DNA of 64,000 bases from Streptomyces spirodelae (GTDB lineage: Bacteria; Actinomycetota; Actinomycetes; Streptomycetales; Streptomycetaceae). The first letter of the stretch is position 1, and the number at the start of each line of letters is the position of its first letter. The notes below the pieces were generated by a model. It saw nothing but the letters and a program-made list of their open reading frames with translations, had not been told where the DNA came from and did no database searches. This document shows, piece after piece, positions 33,681 to 42,558 of this stretch. A program made the translations under genes and the position numbers. The stretch is from positions 142,484-206,483 of the forward strand of contig NZ_JAFFZN010000011.1 in NCBI RefSeq assembly GCF_017676385.1, read 5' to 3'.

Positions 33681-36347
33681 ATGAGCAGTGAGCAGAACGG
33701 GGGCTCTCCCTCTCAGCCGGACGCCGCCCAGCGGCCCGGGCCGGGTTCCGGGGCCGTGCCGGGTTCCGGGGCCGGCCCTCGCACTCTCGCGGAGGACCTC
33801 CGCGCCCGGGACGACAGCGCGCTCGCCGCGCTGCTGCGTGCCCGCTCCGACCTCCTCTCCCCCGTTCCCGGCGACCTCACCCAGCTCGCCACCCGGGCGG
33901 GAACCCGCGCGTCCGTCGTACGGGCGCTGGAGCATCTGGACCAGTTCACGCTTCAGACCGCCGAGGCGCTGGCCGTCGCAAACGGTTCCCCGACCGCCTC
34001 CGGCGCCGGACCGCAGGAGAGCGCTCCGGCCGTCAGGGAAGCCCTCAGCGGGCTGCTGCCCGGCGAGGAGGCCGCCGATCGGCTGCCGCAGGCGCTCGCC
34101 GAGCTGCGCGCGCGGGCCCTGGTGTGGGGCCCTGAGGAGCAGCCCCGGCTGGTGCGTACGGCGCGGGAGCTGCTCACCTCGCCCTCGCCCACCGGCCTGG
34201 GGCCCACCCTTGTGGAGGCGGTGGCGGCGGCCGGGCCCGCCAAGCCCTCGCCCTCCCAGCTGCAGGAGACGCTGGCCCGGGTGGGGCTGCCCGGCACCCA
34301 TGACCCGGTCAGCGCGCTGTCCGCGCTGACGTCCCTGTTCAGCGCCCCCGAGCGGATGGCGGCGCTGCTCGCCGAGGCACCGGAGGGTGCCGCGGCGGTG
34401 CTGCGGAAGCTGGAGTGGGGGCCGCCTTACGGCACCGTCGATCTGGAGGCCCCCTCGCCGCAGGTGGCGTGGCTGCTGGACCGTGCGCTGCTGGTGCCCA
34501 CCGGCGGTGACACCGCGGGCGGTCCCGGCGCGCCGGGCAGTGTCGTGCTGCCCCGGGAGGTCGCTCTGCACCTGCGCGGCGGCCGGGCGCACCGGGTACT
34601 GGAGCCGTGCGCCCCGCCGGTCGCCGTCGCCCGGACGCACCCGGCCGGGACGGTCGACGCCACGGCGGCCGGGCAGGCGATGACGGCGGTGGCGACCGTC
34701 GAAGAGCTGCTGAGCCACTGGGAGACGGAGCCGCCGCCGGTGCTGCGCGCCGGCGGGCTGGGCGTACGCGACCTCAAGCGGACCGCCATAGCGCTGGACC
34801 TGCCCGAACCGGCCGCCGCCTACTGGATCGAACTCGCCTACGTCGCGGGTCTGGTGGCCTCCGACGGCGAGGTGGACGAGGCGTACGCGCCGACCCCCGC
34901 GTACGACGAGTGGCTGCGCGCCGCACCGGCCGAGCGGTGGGCGAAGCTGGCCGTGGCCTGGTTCGCGGCGACCCGTACGGCCGGACTGGTGGGCGAACAG
35001 GACGGGCGGGGCCGCGGCCTGGCGCCGCTGGGGCCCGGACTCGACCGCAGCCCTGCCCCTGAGGTGCGGCAGCGCGCCCTCGGCCTCCTGGCCGCACTCC
35101 CGCCCGGCTCCGCGCCCGACCGCGACACCCTGCGCGAGCGGCTGCGCTGGGAGCGGCCGCTGCTGGGCAACCGCGCTGCGGCCCGTACAGCGGCGGCGGG
35201 GCAGGGTGAGACCGGCGGGGGCCAGGGGCTGCGGGCCCGGCTCCTCGGCTGGGCGCTGGACGAGGCGGAGACGCTGGGTGTCACCGGCAGAGGCGCGCTC
35301 GCCTCCTTCGTGCGCCCCCTCCTCGAAGCGGGCGCCGGAGAATCCGCCACTCCGCCCGACCGCCGCACGGCCGCCGCGGACACCGCCGCCGACGCCGCCG
35401 ACGCAGCCGTCGCAGCCGTCGCCGAAGCGCTGGCTCCGCACCTCCCCGAACCCCTCTCCGAGGTGCTGCTCCAGGCCGACCTCACCGCCGTGGCCCCCGG
35501 CCCCCTGGAACGCGACCTGGCCGCCTTCCTCGCCGTACTGGCCGACGTGGAGTCCAAGGGCGGCGCGACCGTCTACCGCTTCACCCCCGGCTCCGTACGC
35601 CGCGCCCTTGACACCGGCCGTACCGCCGCCGACCTGCACGCCTTCCTCGCCGCGCACTCCAGCACGCCGGTGCCGCAGCCGCTGACGTATCTGATCGACG
35701 ACGTGGCACGCAGGCATGGACAGGTGCGGGTGGGTGCCGCCTCCTCGTATGTGCGCTGCGACGACGACGCGCTGCTCGCCGAGATCCTCGCCGACCGCCG
35801 CTCCGCGCCGCTGCGGCTGCGGAAGCTCGCTCCCACGGTGCTGGCCTCGGCGGCGCCGCCCGACCAGCTGCTGGCCCGGCTGCGGGAGATGGGACACGCG
35901 CCCGCTGCCGAGTCCGCCGAGGGAGACGTACTGCTGACCCGCCCCGACGCCCACCGCACCCCGCCGCGCACCGCGCCTGAGCCGGTGCCGGAGGGGCCGC
36001 CCGCCCCGGACGCCGCACTGCTGACGGCCGCCGTACGCGCGATCCGCGCCGGCGACCACGCCGCCGTCGTGCCCCACAAGCCCAAGCCCCCCTCCGCGCC
36101 GCCGCCCCAGGGCGGCCTCCCGCGCACGGTCATGGCCGAGACCCTCGCCACGATGCAGTCCGCCACCCTCTCCGGCACCCCGGTATGGATCGGCTACGTC
36201 AACGCGGACGGCGCCGCCTCCCAGCGCGTGATCGCCCCCGTCAAGGTGGAGGGCGGCTTCGTCACCGCCTACGACCACACAGCGGAAGAGGTCCGCACCT
36301 ACCCCCTGCACCGGATCACGGGCGTGGCCGAGGTGACGGACGACTGA
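33681..36347 (+). CDS. Helicase-associated C-terminal domain protein
   Basis: 888 residues from ATG 33681. The long helical N-terminal part has no Walker motif. The C-terminal third holds the conserved block VPQPLTYLIDDVARRHGQVR, then YVRCDDDALLAEILADRR, characteristic of the Helicase_C_3 / helicase-associated proteins. A short WYL-like end follows (VWIGYVNADGAASQRVIAPV). In Streptomyces this gene normally lies beside the XPB-type helicase, and the two probably cooperate in DNA repair. Here they are separated by an inserted two-gene ATPase/RloB unit. The GGGAGG touches the ATG, unusually close. Confidence 0.8.
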   Translation: MSSEQNGGSPSQPDAAQRPGPGSGAVPGSGAGPRTLAEDLRARDDSALAALLRARSDLLSPVPGDLTQLATRAGTRASVVRALEHLDQFTLQTAEALAVANGSPTASGAGPQESAPAVREALSGLLPGEEAADRLPQALAELRARALVWGPEEQPRLVRTARELLTSPSPTGLGPTLVEAVAAAGPAKPSPSQLQETLARVGLPGTHDPVSALSALTSLFSAPERMAALLAEAPEGAAAVLRKLEWGPPYGTVDLEAPSPQVAWLLDRALLVPTGGDTAGGPGAPGSVVLPREVALHLRGGRAHRVLEPCAPPVAVARTHPAGTVDATAAGQAMTAVATVEELLSHWETEPPPVLRAGGLGVRDLKRTAIALDLPEPAAAYWIELAYVAGLVASDGEVDEAYAPTPAYDEWLRAAPAERWAKLAVAWFAATRTAGLVGEQDGRGRGLAPLGPGLDRSPAPEVRQRALGLLAALPPGSAPDRDTLRERLRWERPLLGNRAAARTAAAGQGETGGGQGLRARLLGWALDEAETLGVTGRGALASFVRPLLEAGAGESATPPDRRTAAADTAADAADAAVAAVAEALAPHLPEPLSEVLLQADLTAVAPGPLERDLAAFLAVLADVESKGGATVYRFTPGSVRRALDTGRTAADLHAFLAAHSSTPVPQPLTYLIDDVARRHGQVRVGAASSYVRCDDDALLAEILADRRSAPLRLRKLAPTVLASAAPPDQLLARLREMGHAPAAESAEGDVLLTRPDAHRTPPRTAPEPVPEGPPAPDAALLTAAVRAIRAGDHAAVVPHKPKPPSAPPPQGGLPRTVMAETLATMQSATLSGTPVWIGYVNADGAASQRVIAPVKVEGGFVTAYDHTAEEVRTYPLHRITGVAEVTDD

Positions 36348-36462
36348 CCGGTCCCGGTGCGCAGCGCGGCCGATGGGCGAGGCCCGGAATGCCGGGGAAG
36401 CCGAACAGACTGTCGGGGTTCACGCTTGTCGCCGCGGGGAGTGGGTCCGCTACTTCACCCGC

Positions 36463-37107
36463 TCACCCCCGGGCCCGGCGTCGCTGAGCCAGCAGCCCCT
36501 CGACCAGTACGTCCACGTCCGTCCATGGGTTGACCTGGTGCCCGGCGCGGCCCGGCGGTGCGGCGGCGCGCAGTGCCGTGGCCCGCTCGACAGCCTGTGG
36601 GTGCAGCGGCGGTAACGACGCGTATCTGAGGTGTTTGCGGTCCGCGTGGTATCCGCAGGCCGCGTGCCTCTCCAGGAGTTTCTGTGCCGCCTCGGAAGTC
36701 CTGTAGCCACGGAGCTCCTGGAAATGGAGCAGCAGCCACAGTTCGAAGCACGGGTTGCTGAGGGCGATGCTCAGTCCTTCGTCTCGCGCCATGCGCATCG
36801 CCCTGTCCAGGTCGGGATGCGCAGCCGGTGCCTCGACGTCCATCACGCACCACACTTCGTCGTAGGGCGCGAAACGGTCCTCCCGGCTGCGCGGGGCGCG
36901 TTCCTTGTGCTTGACAGCAGCACGTACGAGCTCCGTGGGCACCCCGTGCCGGGGGCCGATCTCCACCTGCACAGGAAGCCCCCGCAGATCGCCCCTCAGG
37001 CCACGGAAGTACTGGTCCTCGGTGCACTCACCCTCGCAGTAGATGAGGACTCTACGCAGCTCCGGCCGCTTGGGACCGCCCCGCTTCAACGGTTTGCCCC
37101 GCCCCAC
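36463..37107 (-). CDS. RloB/AbiLii-like TOPRIM protein
   Basis: 214 residues from GTG 37107 (GGAGG with 5-nt spacing); GTG 37119 is the alternative. It has the RloB/TOPRIM-like signature: RRVLIYCEGECTEDQYF with the catalytic Glu, then VWCVMDVEA (acidic pair) and the family-specific SNPCFELWLLLHF. Family knowledge: RloB proteins pair with AAA ATPases in restriction-linked loci and in the AbiL abortive-infection system. The gene overlaps the ATPase gene by 56 nt, indicating tight coupling. A nuclease effector role is inference. Confidence 0.8.
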   Translation of the reverse strand: MGRGKPLKRGGPKRPELRRVLIYCEGECTEDQYFRGLRGDLRGLPVQVEIGPRHGVPTELVRAAVKHKERAPRSREDRFAPYDEVWCVMDVEAPAAHPDLDRAMRMARDEGLSIALSNPCFELWLLLHFQELRGYRTSEAAQKLLERHAACGYHADRKHLRYASLPPLHPQAVERATALRAAAPPGRAGHQVNPWTDVDVLVEGLLAQRRRARG

Positions 37108-38422
37108 TGTCGCCTCCACCCGCGATCTCGTCGGCCATCCGCCGCAGCAGTTCGTCGTCGAGGAACGGCAGCGCGCCGTACCGTCCCGACAAGTAGCGCT
37201 TCTCCAGGTTGTCCTTGGCCTCCCCCGAGTCCCGTACATAGAAGTCGGTGATCGGGAAAATCCGGGTCGCCAGGGTGTCCGGGTCCTTCTCCGTGAACCA
37301 GATCTGGTCACGGAAGAGATGCGTGCGCGCGTTGGTGCCGAGCAGCGAAGCCTCGTGCGTGGTGAAGAGCAGTTGGGCACCCTTCCTGTTGATGTCCGGC
37401 GACTGGAACATGCCCACCAGCGCATCAGCGAGGTAGGGATGCAGCCGAGCGTCCAGTTCGTCGACGACGAGCGCTCCGCCCGACCCCAGCGTGTGCAGCA
37501 CCGGACCCAGCATCCCGATCCAGGTGCGGGTACCGCTGGACTCCTCGTCCAGCTCAAGAGCGAAGGTGCCGCCCTCGACGCGATGCTGAACCCGTACGTG
37601 ACAGTCGGGTACATCAACGCGGAAGGGCACTCCCACATCGTTCAGAGCCGTTTCGATGCGCTTGGTCTCTTCGAGCAGACGCTCGTCCGGTTCGCGGAAT
37701 TCCAGCTCGGTGACGCCGAGGTCGGAGAAGCGCAGCAGATCGATCAGGGCGTCCTGGCTTCGCCTGTCCCTGCCGCGCAGCAGACCGACGGTGTAGTTGA
37801 GGCGCGCCTGGTAGTCGCGGTCGCTGGCGGTGCGCAGGCCGTCGCGGAACCAGCGGTGCAGGCGTCCGAGGAGTTCGTGGTTCTGCGCTGCGGCGACCGA
37901 CAGATAGAGAGCGTTGGGTCGTAGCAACTCCGAGATGACCTTGCGCCGACCGGTCAGGGACCGCCCGAACGTCAGCGACTCCGGCCCGCTGCCGGCCCTC
38001 GAGTACAGCTTGCGCCGCTTGCCCTCCGGGAAATACGAGAGCCACTCCTCACGGATGCTCTCGTCGTCCGCTGTGAACCCGAACTCGTACCGGACGCCGT
38101 CGACAGCGAGGTCCAGTTCGTACGTACTGGGGTGGGCGCCCGGGTCCGGGCGGAGCCGGAACGGTTTGCGCGGGACGCCGCCCGCAGGGTCCCAATGACG
38201 GAAGGAGTCGAGGACTGCGGCCCGCATCCAGGCCAGTGCGGACACGACATTGGATTTGCCGGAGGCGTTTGCTCCGTACACGGCCGCGACCGGCACCGCA
38301 GAGAACCGGGTGCCCGGTACGGGCTGCTGTGCCCGCTGCGGCCGGTCGTCCCCGGCGACGAACGAAATCTCCTGTTCGTCCCGGATAGAGGCGTGATTGG
38401 TCACCTGAAAGCGCAGCAGCAC
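37052..38422 (-). CDS. AAA ATPase (AbiLi/RloA-like)
   Basis: 456 residues from GTG 38422 with GGGGAGG upstream. It is a P-loop ATPase of the ABC/SMC-like AAA_15/AAA_21 group: Walker A YGANASGKSNV near residue 50, Walker B ALVVDELDARLHPYLADAL, and H-loop LLFTTHEASLL, with an ~200-residue insertion between. Together with the overlapping RloB gene it makes a two-gene AbiL-type defence module (RloA plus RloB). In such systems the ATPase is thought to sense phage and control the TOPRIM partner. It is divergent from the XPB gene across 217 bp. Confidence 0.82.
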   Translation of the reverse strand: MLLRFQVTNHASIRDEQEISFVAGDDRPQRAQQPVPGTRFSAVPVAAVYGANASGKSNVVSALAWMRAAVLDSFRHWDPAGGVPRKPFRLRPDPGAHPSTYELDLAVDGVRYEFGFTADDESIREEWLSYFPEGKRRKLYSRAGSGPESLTFGRSLTGRRKVISELLRPNALYLSVAAAQNHELLGRLHRWFRDGLRTASDRDYQARLNYTVGLLRGRDRRSQDALIDLLRFSDLGVTELEFREPDERLLEETKRIETALNDVGVPFRVDVPDCHVRVQHRVEGGTFALELDEESSGTRTWIGMLGPVLHTLGSGGALVVDELDARLHPYLADALVGMFQSPDINRKGAQLLFTTHEASLLGTNARTHLFRDQIWFTEKDPDTLATRIFPITDFYVRDSGEAKDNLEKRYLSGRYGALPFLDDELLRRMADEIAGGGDSGAGQTVEAGRSQAAGAA

Positions 38423-38639
38423 GGCTACCTCCCCTCGATGCGGTCGGTGATGTCGCTGCAGAGCCTTTTTCGTCGTACTGCGACGATAACGGCCTGCATA
38501 CGACACGCACCAGACCGTCAGCCGATCGTGTTACCGGCTCTTGCCCTCGGCTGCGGCGTGAAATGCTCCCGGCCCGCACACCGTCCGGTGCGGCACACTG
38601 GACGTTTGGTGCCGGAACCGAACGTCGGAAGGGTGACGC

Positions 38640-40295
38640 GTGAACGGTGGCCCCCTGATCGTGCAGAGCGACAAGACGCTGCTGCTCGAGGTTGATCACG
38701 AGCTGGCCGAGGCGTGCCGGAGGGCCATCGCGCCGTTCGCGGAGCTGGAGCGGGCTCCGGAGCACATGCACACCTATCGGGTGACACCGCTGGGGCTGTG
38801 GAACGCGCGGGCCGCCGGGCACGACGCGGAGCAGGTGGTCGACGCGCTGGTGGAGTACGCGCGGTATCCGGTGCCCCACGCGCTGCTGGTGGACATCGCC
38901 GAGACGATGGCGCGCTACGGACGCCTCACGCTCAGCAAGCACCCCACACACGGGCTGGTGCTGGAGTCCACCGACCGGCCGGTGCTGGAAGAGGTGCTGC
39001 GGTCGAAGAAGATCCAGCCGCTGGTGGGCGAGCGGATCGACCCGGACACCGTGGCCGTGCACCCCTCCGAGCGCGGCCAGATCAAGCAGGTGCTGCTGAA
39101 GCTGGGCTGGCCGGCCGAGGACCTGGCCGGGTATGTGGACGGCGAGGCGCACCGCATCGCGCTGGAGGAGGACAGCTGGGCGCTGCGCCCCTACCAGCAG
39201 CAGGCCGTCGAGGGGTTCTGGCACGGCGGCTCGGGTGTCGTCGTCCTGCCCTGCGGCGCCGGGAAGACGCTGGTGGGCGCCGGTGCGATGGCCAAGGCGC
39301 AGGCGACCACACTGATCCTGGTCACCAACACGGTCTCGGCCCGCCAGTGGAAGCACGAGCTGGTGCGCCGCACCTCGCTGACCGAGGACGAGATCGGCGA
39401 GTACAGCGGGACGAAGAAGGAGATCCGCCCCGTCACCATCGCCACCTACCAGGTGATCACGACGAAGCGGAAGGGCGTCTACCCGCACCTGGAACTGTTC
39501 GACTCCCGTGACTGGGGCCTGATCGTCTACGACGAGGTGCATCTGCTGCCGGCCCCCGTCTTCAAGTTCACCGCCGATCTGCAGGCCCGCCGCCGGCTCG
39601 GACTGACGGCGACCCTTGTGCGGGAGGACGGCCGGGAGTCCGATGTGTTCTCCCTCATCGGCCCCAAGCGGTTCGACGCGCCCTGGAAGGAGATCGAGAA
39701 CCAGGGCTACATCGCGCCCGCGGACTGCGTCGAGGTCCGGGTCAGCCTCACCGACTCCGAACGGCTCGCCTATGCGACGGCCGAACCGGAGGAGAAGTAC
39801 CGCTTCTGTGCGACCACCGACAGCAAGCGGCGGGTCACCGAGGCGCTGGTGCGCCGCCACGCGGGCGAGCAGACGCTGGTCATCGGCCAGTACATCGACC
39901 AGCTGGACGAATTGGGCGAGCACATCGGGGCACCGGTCATCAAGGGCGACACCAGCAACGCGCAGCGAGAGAAGCTGTTCGACGCCTTCCGGGCGGGCGA
40001 GCTGACCTGTCTGGTCGTCTCCAAGGTGGCCAACTTCTCGATCGATCTGCCGGAGGCCACTGTGGCGATACAGGTGTCGGGAACCTTCGGTTCCCGACAG
40101 GAGGAGGCCCAGCGCCTCGGGCGGGTGTTGCGGCCCAAGGCCGACGGCCACGAGGCGCGGTTCTACTCCGTCGTGGCGCGGGACACCATCGATCAGGATT
40201 TCGCGGCGCACCGGCAGCGGTTCCTCGCCGAGCAGGGGTACGCGTATCGGATCGTGGACTCGGTGGATTTGTTGGCGGAGCCTGACGAGGTGTAG
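38640..40295 (+). CDS. XPB-type DNA repair helicase
   Basis: 551 residues from GTG 38640. SF2 helicase motifs are all present: Walker A LPCGAGKTLVG, the DEVH box IVYDEVHLLPAP, motif III GLTATLVRED, and motif VI QEEAQRLGRVLRPK. An N-terminal damage-recognition-like domain precedes them (residues 1-170). Bacterial XPB homologues unwind DNA 3'-5' and are thought to act in repair with the helicase-associated protein now 2.3 kb upstream. Confidence 0.92.
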   Translation: MNGGPLIVQSDKTLLLEVDHELAEACRRAIAPFAELERAPEHMHTYRVTPLGLWNARAAGHDAEQVVDALVEYARYPVPHALLVDIAETMARYGRLTLSKHPTHGLVLESTDRPVLEEVLRSKKIQPLVGERIDPDTVAVHPSERGQIKQVLLKLGWPAEDLAGYVDGEAHRIALEEDSWALRPYQQQAVEGFWHGGSGVVVLPCGAGKTLVGAGAMAKAQATTLILVTNTVSARQWKHELVRRTSLTEDEIGEYSGTKKEIRPVTIATYQVITTKRKGVYPHLELFDSRDWGLIVYDEVHLLPAPVFKFTADLQARRRLGLTATLVREDGRESDVFSLIGPKRFDAPWKEIENQGYIAPADCVEVRVSLTDSERLAYATAEPEEKYRFCATTDSKRRVTEALVRRHAGEQTLVIGQYIDQLDELGEHIGAPVIKGDTSNAQREKLFDAFRAGELTCLVVSKVANFSIDLPEATVAIQVSGTFGSRQEEAQRLGRVLRPKADGHEARFYSVVARDTIDQDFAAHRQRFLAEQGYAYRIVDSVDLLAEPDEV

Positions 40296-40350
40296 TGCCC
40301 CTGAGGGGGCGCCCCTGCCTCGCCGTCGCAGGCTGCGGGCCTGGTGTGGT

Positions 40351-40412
40351 TGCTCGCGCCCACGCGGCGGAGCCGCATATCAGACACAGGCCCGCGCCCC
40401 TGAGGGGCGCCC
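40351..40412. repeat. Dispersed intergenic repeat, copy C
   Basis: CGGCGGAGCCGCATAT followed by CAGACACAGGCCCGCGCCCC and an AGGGGCGCC inverted arm. The same block occurs at 52697-52767. It lies between the convergent XPB and ligase-like genes and shares the GCGCCCCT core of the shorter 3'-end repeats. Confidence 0.65.
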
Positions 40413-40418
40413 CGCCAT

Positions 40419-41720
40419 TCAGGGCGATGTCTTCGGGGGTTTCATGGCGACGCGGCCGTCCGGGGTGATGGTCGCGGTTTCGCCGGTGCGTAGCCAGCCC
40501 TCGTGGAGGGGGGCCTCGTCCTCCACGTACGAGGCGGTGATCCACGGCCCGCGCAGCAGCAGCTCGCCCTGGGACTGGCCGTCCCAGGGGAGCGGCGTCA
40601 GGTCGGGGCCGGTGACGCCGTACTCGACCGAGGCGGGGAAGCGGTAGTGCCCGGACTCGGGCCGGGCCACACACGCCGGGGAGAGCGTCTCGGGCGTGCC
40701 CCAGGCCGCCGCCGTGCTGATGCCGTGCCGTGAGCCCAGCTCCTGGGCCAGCAGCGGGCCCCCGGGTTCCTCACCCGGCCCGCCCACCACGACGGCCTCC
40801 CGGAGCGAGGACAGGTCCCGCGGGTGGGCCGCCAGCTCCTCCAGCAGACCGTCCCATACGGCCGGGTCGGCGACGGCGAGAGTGGGACGCTCCCGTTCGG
40901 CCATCTCGGCGAGCGGCGCCGGCTGGTCGTAGGTGCCGGGCAGCAGCAGCGAGGCGCCGCCCGCGAACGCGGCGTAGGGCAGCCCCCAGGCGAGCATCCG
41001 CGACATCGGTACGACGGGCAGCACGAGATCGTCTTCGCCGATGCCGTACGCCTGCGGGGTCTGCGCCTGCAGCGCGTGCAGGTAGAGGGCGCGGTGACTG
41101 TAGGCGACCCCGCGCGGAGCCGTGCCGTCGTCGGAGGCGGCGTGACAGAGCACCGCCGCGTCGCGCTCGTCGAGCTCGGGCCAGTCGTAGCGTTTGCGGC
41201 GGTCGGTGATCAGCTCTTCGTAGTCGTGCACCTCGGCGCCGTACGCCGTGCCGCCGCTGACGACGGCTGCGGAGTCGCTGCCGCCCGCGACGATCACATG
41301 CCGCAGATGGCCGAGCCGGGGCAGTACGGAGGCGAGGGGGGCGAGCCCCGTGGGGTCGGTGATCAGGACCTGCGCCCCGCCGCGCACCGTCGCCGCGACG
41401 AGTTGGTCGGCCGGCAGCCACGGGTCGAGGGTGTGCAGGACGGCGCCCATCGAGGGAACGGCCAGATACGCCTCCAGGTGGTCGGCGGTGTTGGCCATCA
41501 GGGTGGCGACGGTGTCACCGGCCGTCACCCCGAACTCGTCGTGGAGGGCACCAGCCAGCTGGACGGCGCGGACGCCCGTGTCGAAGAACGTACGGCGGTC
41601 GGGTTCGGCTCCGCCTGCGGTCCCCGCCCAGGTGGTCACCTGGGACGTTCCGTGCGCGAGCGCCCCGTGCACGAGGAGCCGGGTCACGGTCAGCGGGATG
41701 TCCTGCATTGTGCTTCGCAC
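40419..41720 (-). CDS. Degenerate, truncated acyl-CoA ligase-like protein
   Basis: 433 residues from GTG 41720 (GGAGG, 5-nt spacing). The fold is that of long-chain fatty acid-CoA ligases (TVATLMANTADHLEAYLAVP, VHDYEELI, GRVAYSH-like region). The AMP-binding P-loop, normally YTSGTTGxPKG, reads HAASDDGTAPRGVAYSH. The conserved RTGD of the hinge is RTGE. The protein stops 13 residues after the hinge with MKPPKTSP, so the C-terminal domain with its catalytic Lys is missing. The open frame is intact, so it may still bind acyl or nucleotide ligands, but ligase activity is unlikely. Confidence 0.75.
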   Translation of the reverse strand: MRSTMQDIPLTVTRLLVHGALAHGTSQVTTWAGTAGGAEPDRRTFFDTGVRAVQLAGALHDEFGVTAGDTVATLMANTADHLEAYLAVPSMGAVLHTLDPWLPADQLVAATVRGGAQVLITDPTGLAPLASVLPRLGHLRHVIVAGGSDSAAVVSGGTAYGAEVHDYEELITDRRKRYDWPELDERDAAVLCHAASDDGTAPRGVAYSHRALYLHALQAQTPQAYGIGEDDLVLPVVPMSRMLAWGLPYAAFAGGASLLLPGTYDQPAPLAEMAERERPTLAVADPAVWDGLLEELAAHPRDLSSLREAVVVGGPGEEPGGPLLAQELGSRHGISTAAAWGTPETLSPACVARPESGHYRFPASVEYGVTGPDLTPLPWDGQSQGELLLRGPWITASYVEDEAPLHEGWLRTGETATITPDGRVAMKPPKTSP

Positions 41721-42558
41721 ACCGGCCTCCTCGGGCCTCTTCACACTCTGGTCGGCGGCCGTCCTGACGCCGTTCGGCGGGCCCGTGGCCGGCGGGTGCC
41801 GGCCGGCGGGGCGCCCCTCGGCGGGATCGGCCGGGTGGGTAGCCGGATTGTCGACCTGGTCGTCCCTGTTGATTCTTGCCCGGAGAGCGCGCGGTGTCAG
41901 CGGGACGTGGCGGCGCGGCGGGGGCGCGTATGCCGGCGGCGTGCCGTCGGCAGGGGGGCTCACGAGACGGGGGCCCGCCGTGCGGGGCGTGCTCGCGGGG
42001 TGGCGTCGGGGCGGGGTACGAGGCGGCGTGGGAGGCGGGGGCGTGGTGGGTGGGGGGCGGGTTCAGGGCGTGCGCGGGTCCGGGGAGCTCGGCGCCGCTG
42101 CCAGTCACCCGTGCCGCCTCCTCGTCACCGGGAGGGCGGACCTTCCCGGATCGCCGTTGATTGCCGCCGGGCGACGACCTTAATCGAGTCACCGCCCCGA
42201 CATCGAAACGGCACCGGCCAGAAGCTGCCCGGGGCCCGCCCCCGGAGAGCCCCAGGAGGGGCTGTGACGGCCCTGAAAATGGTTCGCCGGCCTCCCAGGA
42301 GCTGGCTACAATCCCCCACTTGCCCCCTCGCCGCCCCCGCTCGGCGCGAGGCGCCCGCCGCACGGAAACCGGCCGGGCTCGTTCGTAGGCCGGTACGTAG
42401 ATCTGCGTATGCCTGCGTAGACCTGTCCATCTGTACGCCTGCACCCGTGTGCTGCGCCTGCGCCGCGTATCCGCCTGCCCCCGACGGCGGCGTGCCCGCG
42501 TGCGCGGACCCGTACGCGGCGCGCGGGTGCGTGCTCGCGCCCTCCCGGAGGCAGTCTC
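41721..42558. other. 838-bp divergent region upstream of helR
   Basis: No gene is convincing here. Seen: a hairpin AGCCCC-AGGA-GGGGCT (42248-42263); a TACAAT at 42307-42312 of -10 type without a clear -35; and a GTG at 42264 preceded by GGAGGGG that opens a Cys-rich leader frame running into helR in another frame. Repetitive TACGTA/TGCGTA text lies at 42388-42420. I did not find a long G/C inverted repeat like the rifamycin-associated element known upstream of some helR genes, but I may have missed a diverged one. Confidence 0.5.

Noticed and set aside
33465..36311. Minus-strand continuation of the HAAS gene across the helicase-associated gene
   Set aside because: The HAAS protein has a natural GTG start at 33464; beyond it the translation is low-complexity and antisense to a conserved gene.
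42480..42558. Rifamycin-associated element upstream of helR
   Set aside because: I looked for a long G/C-armed inverted repeat and found only the short AGCCCC-AGGA-GGGGCT hairpin further upstream; not convincing.
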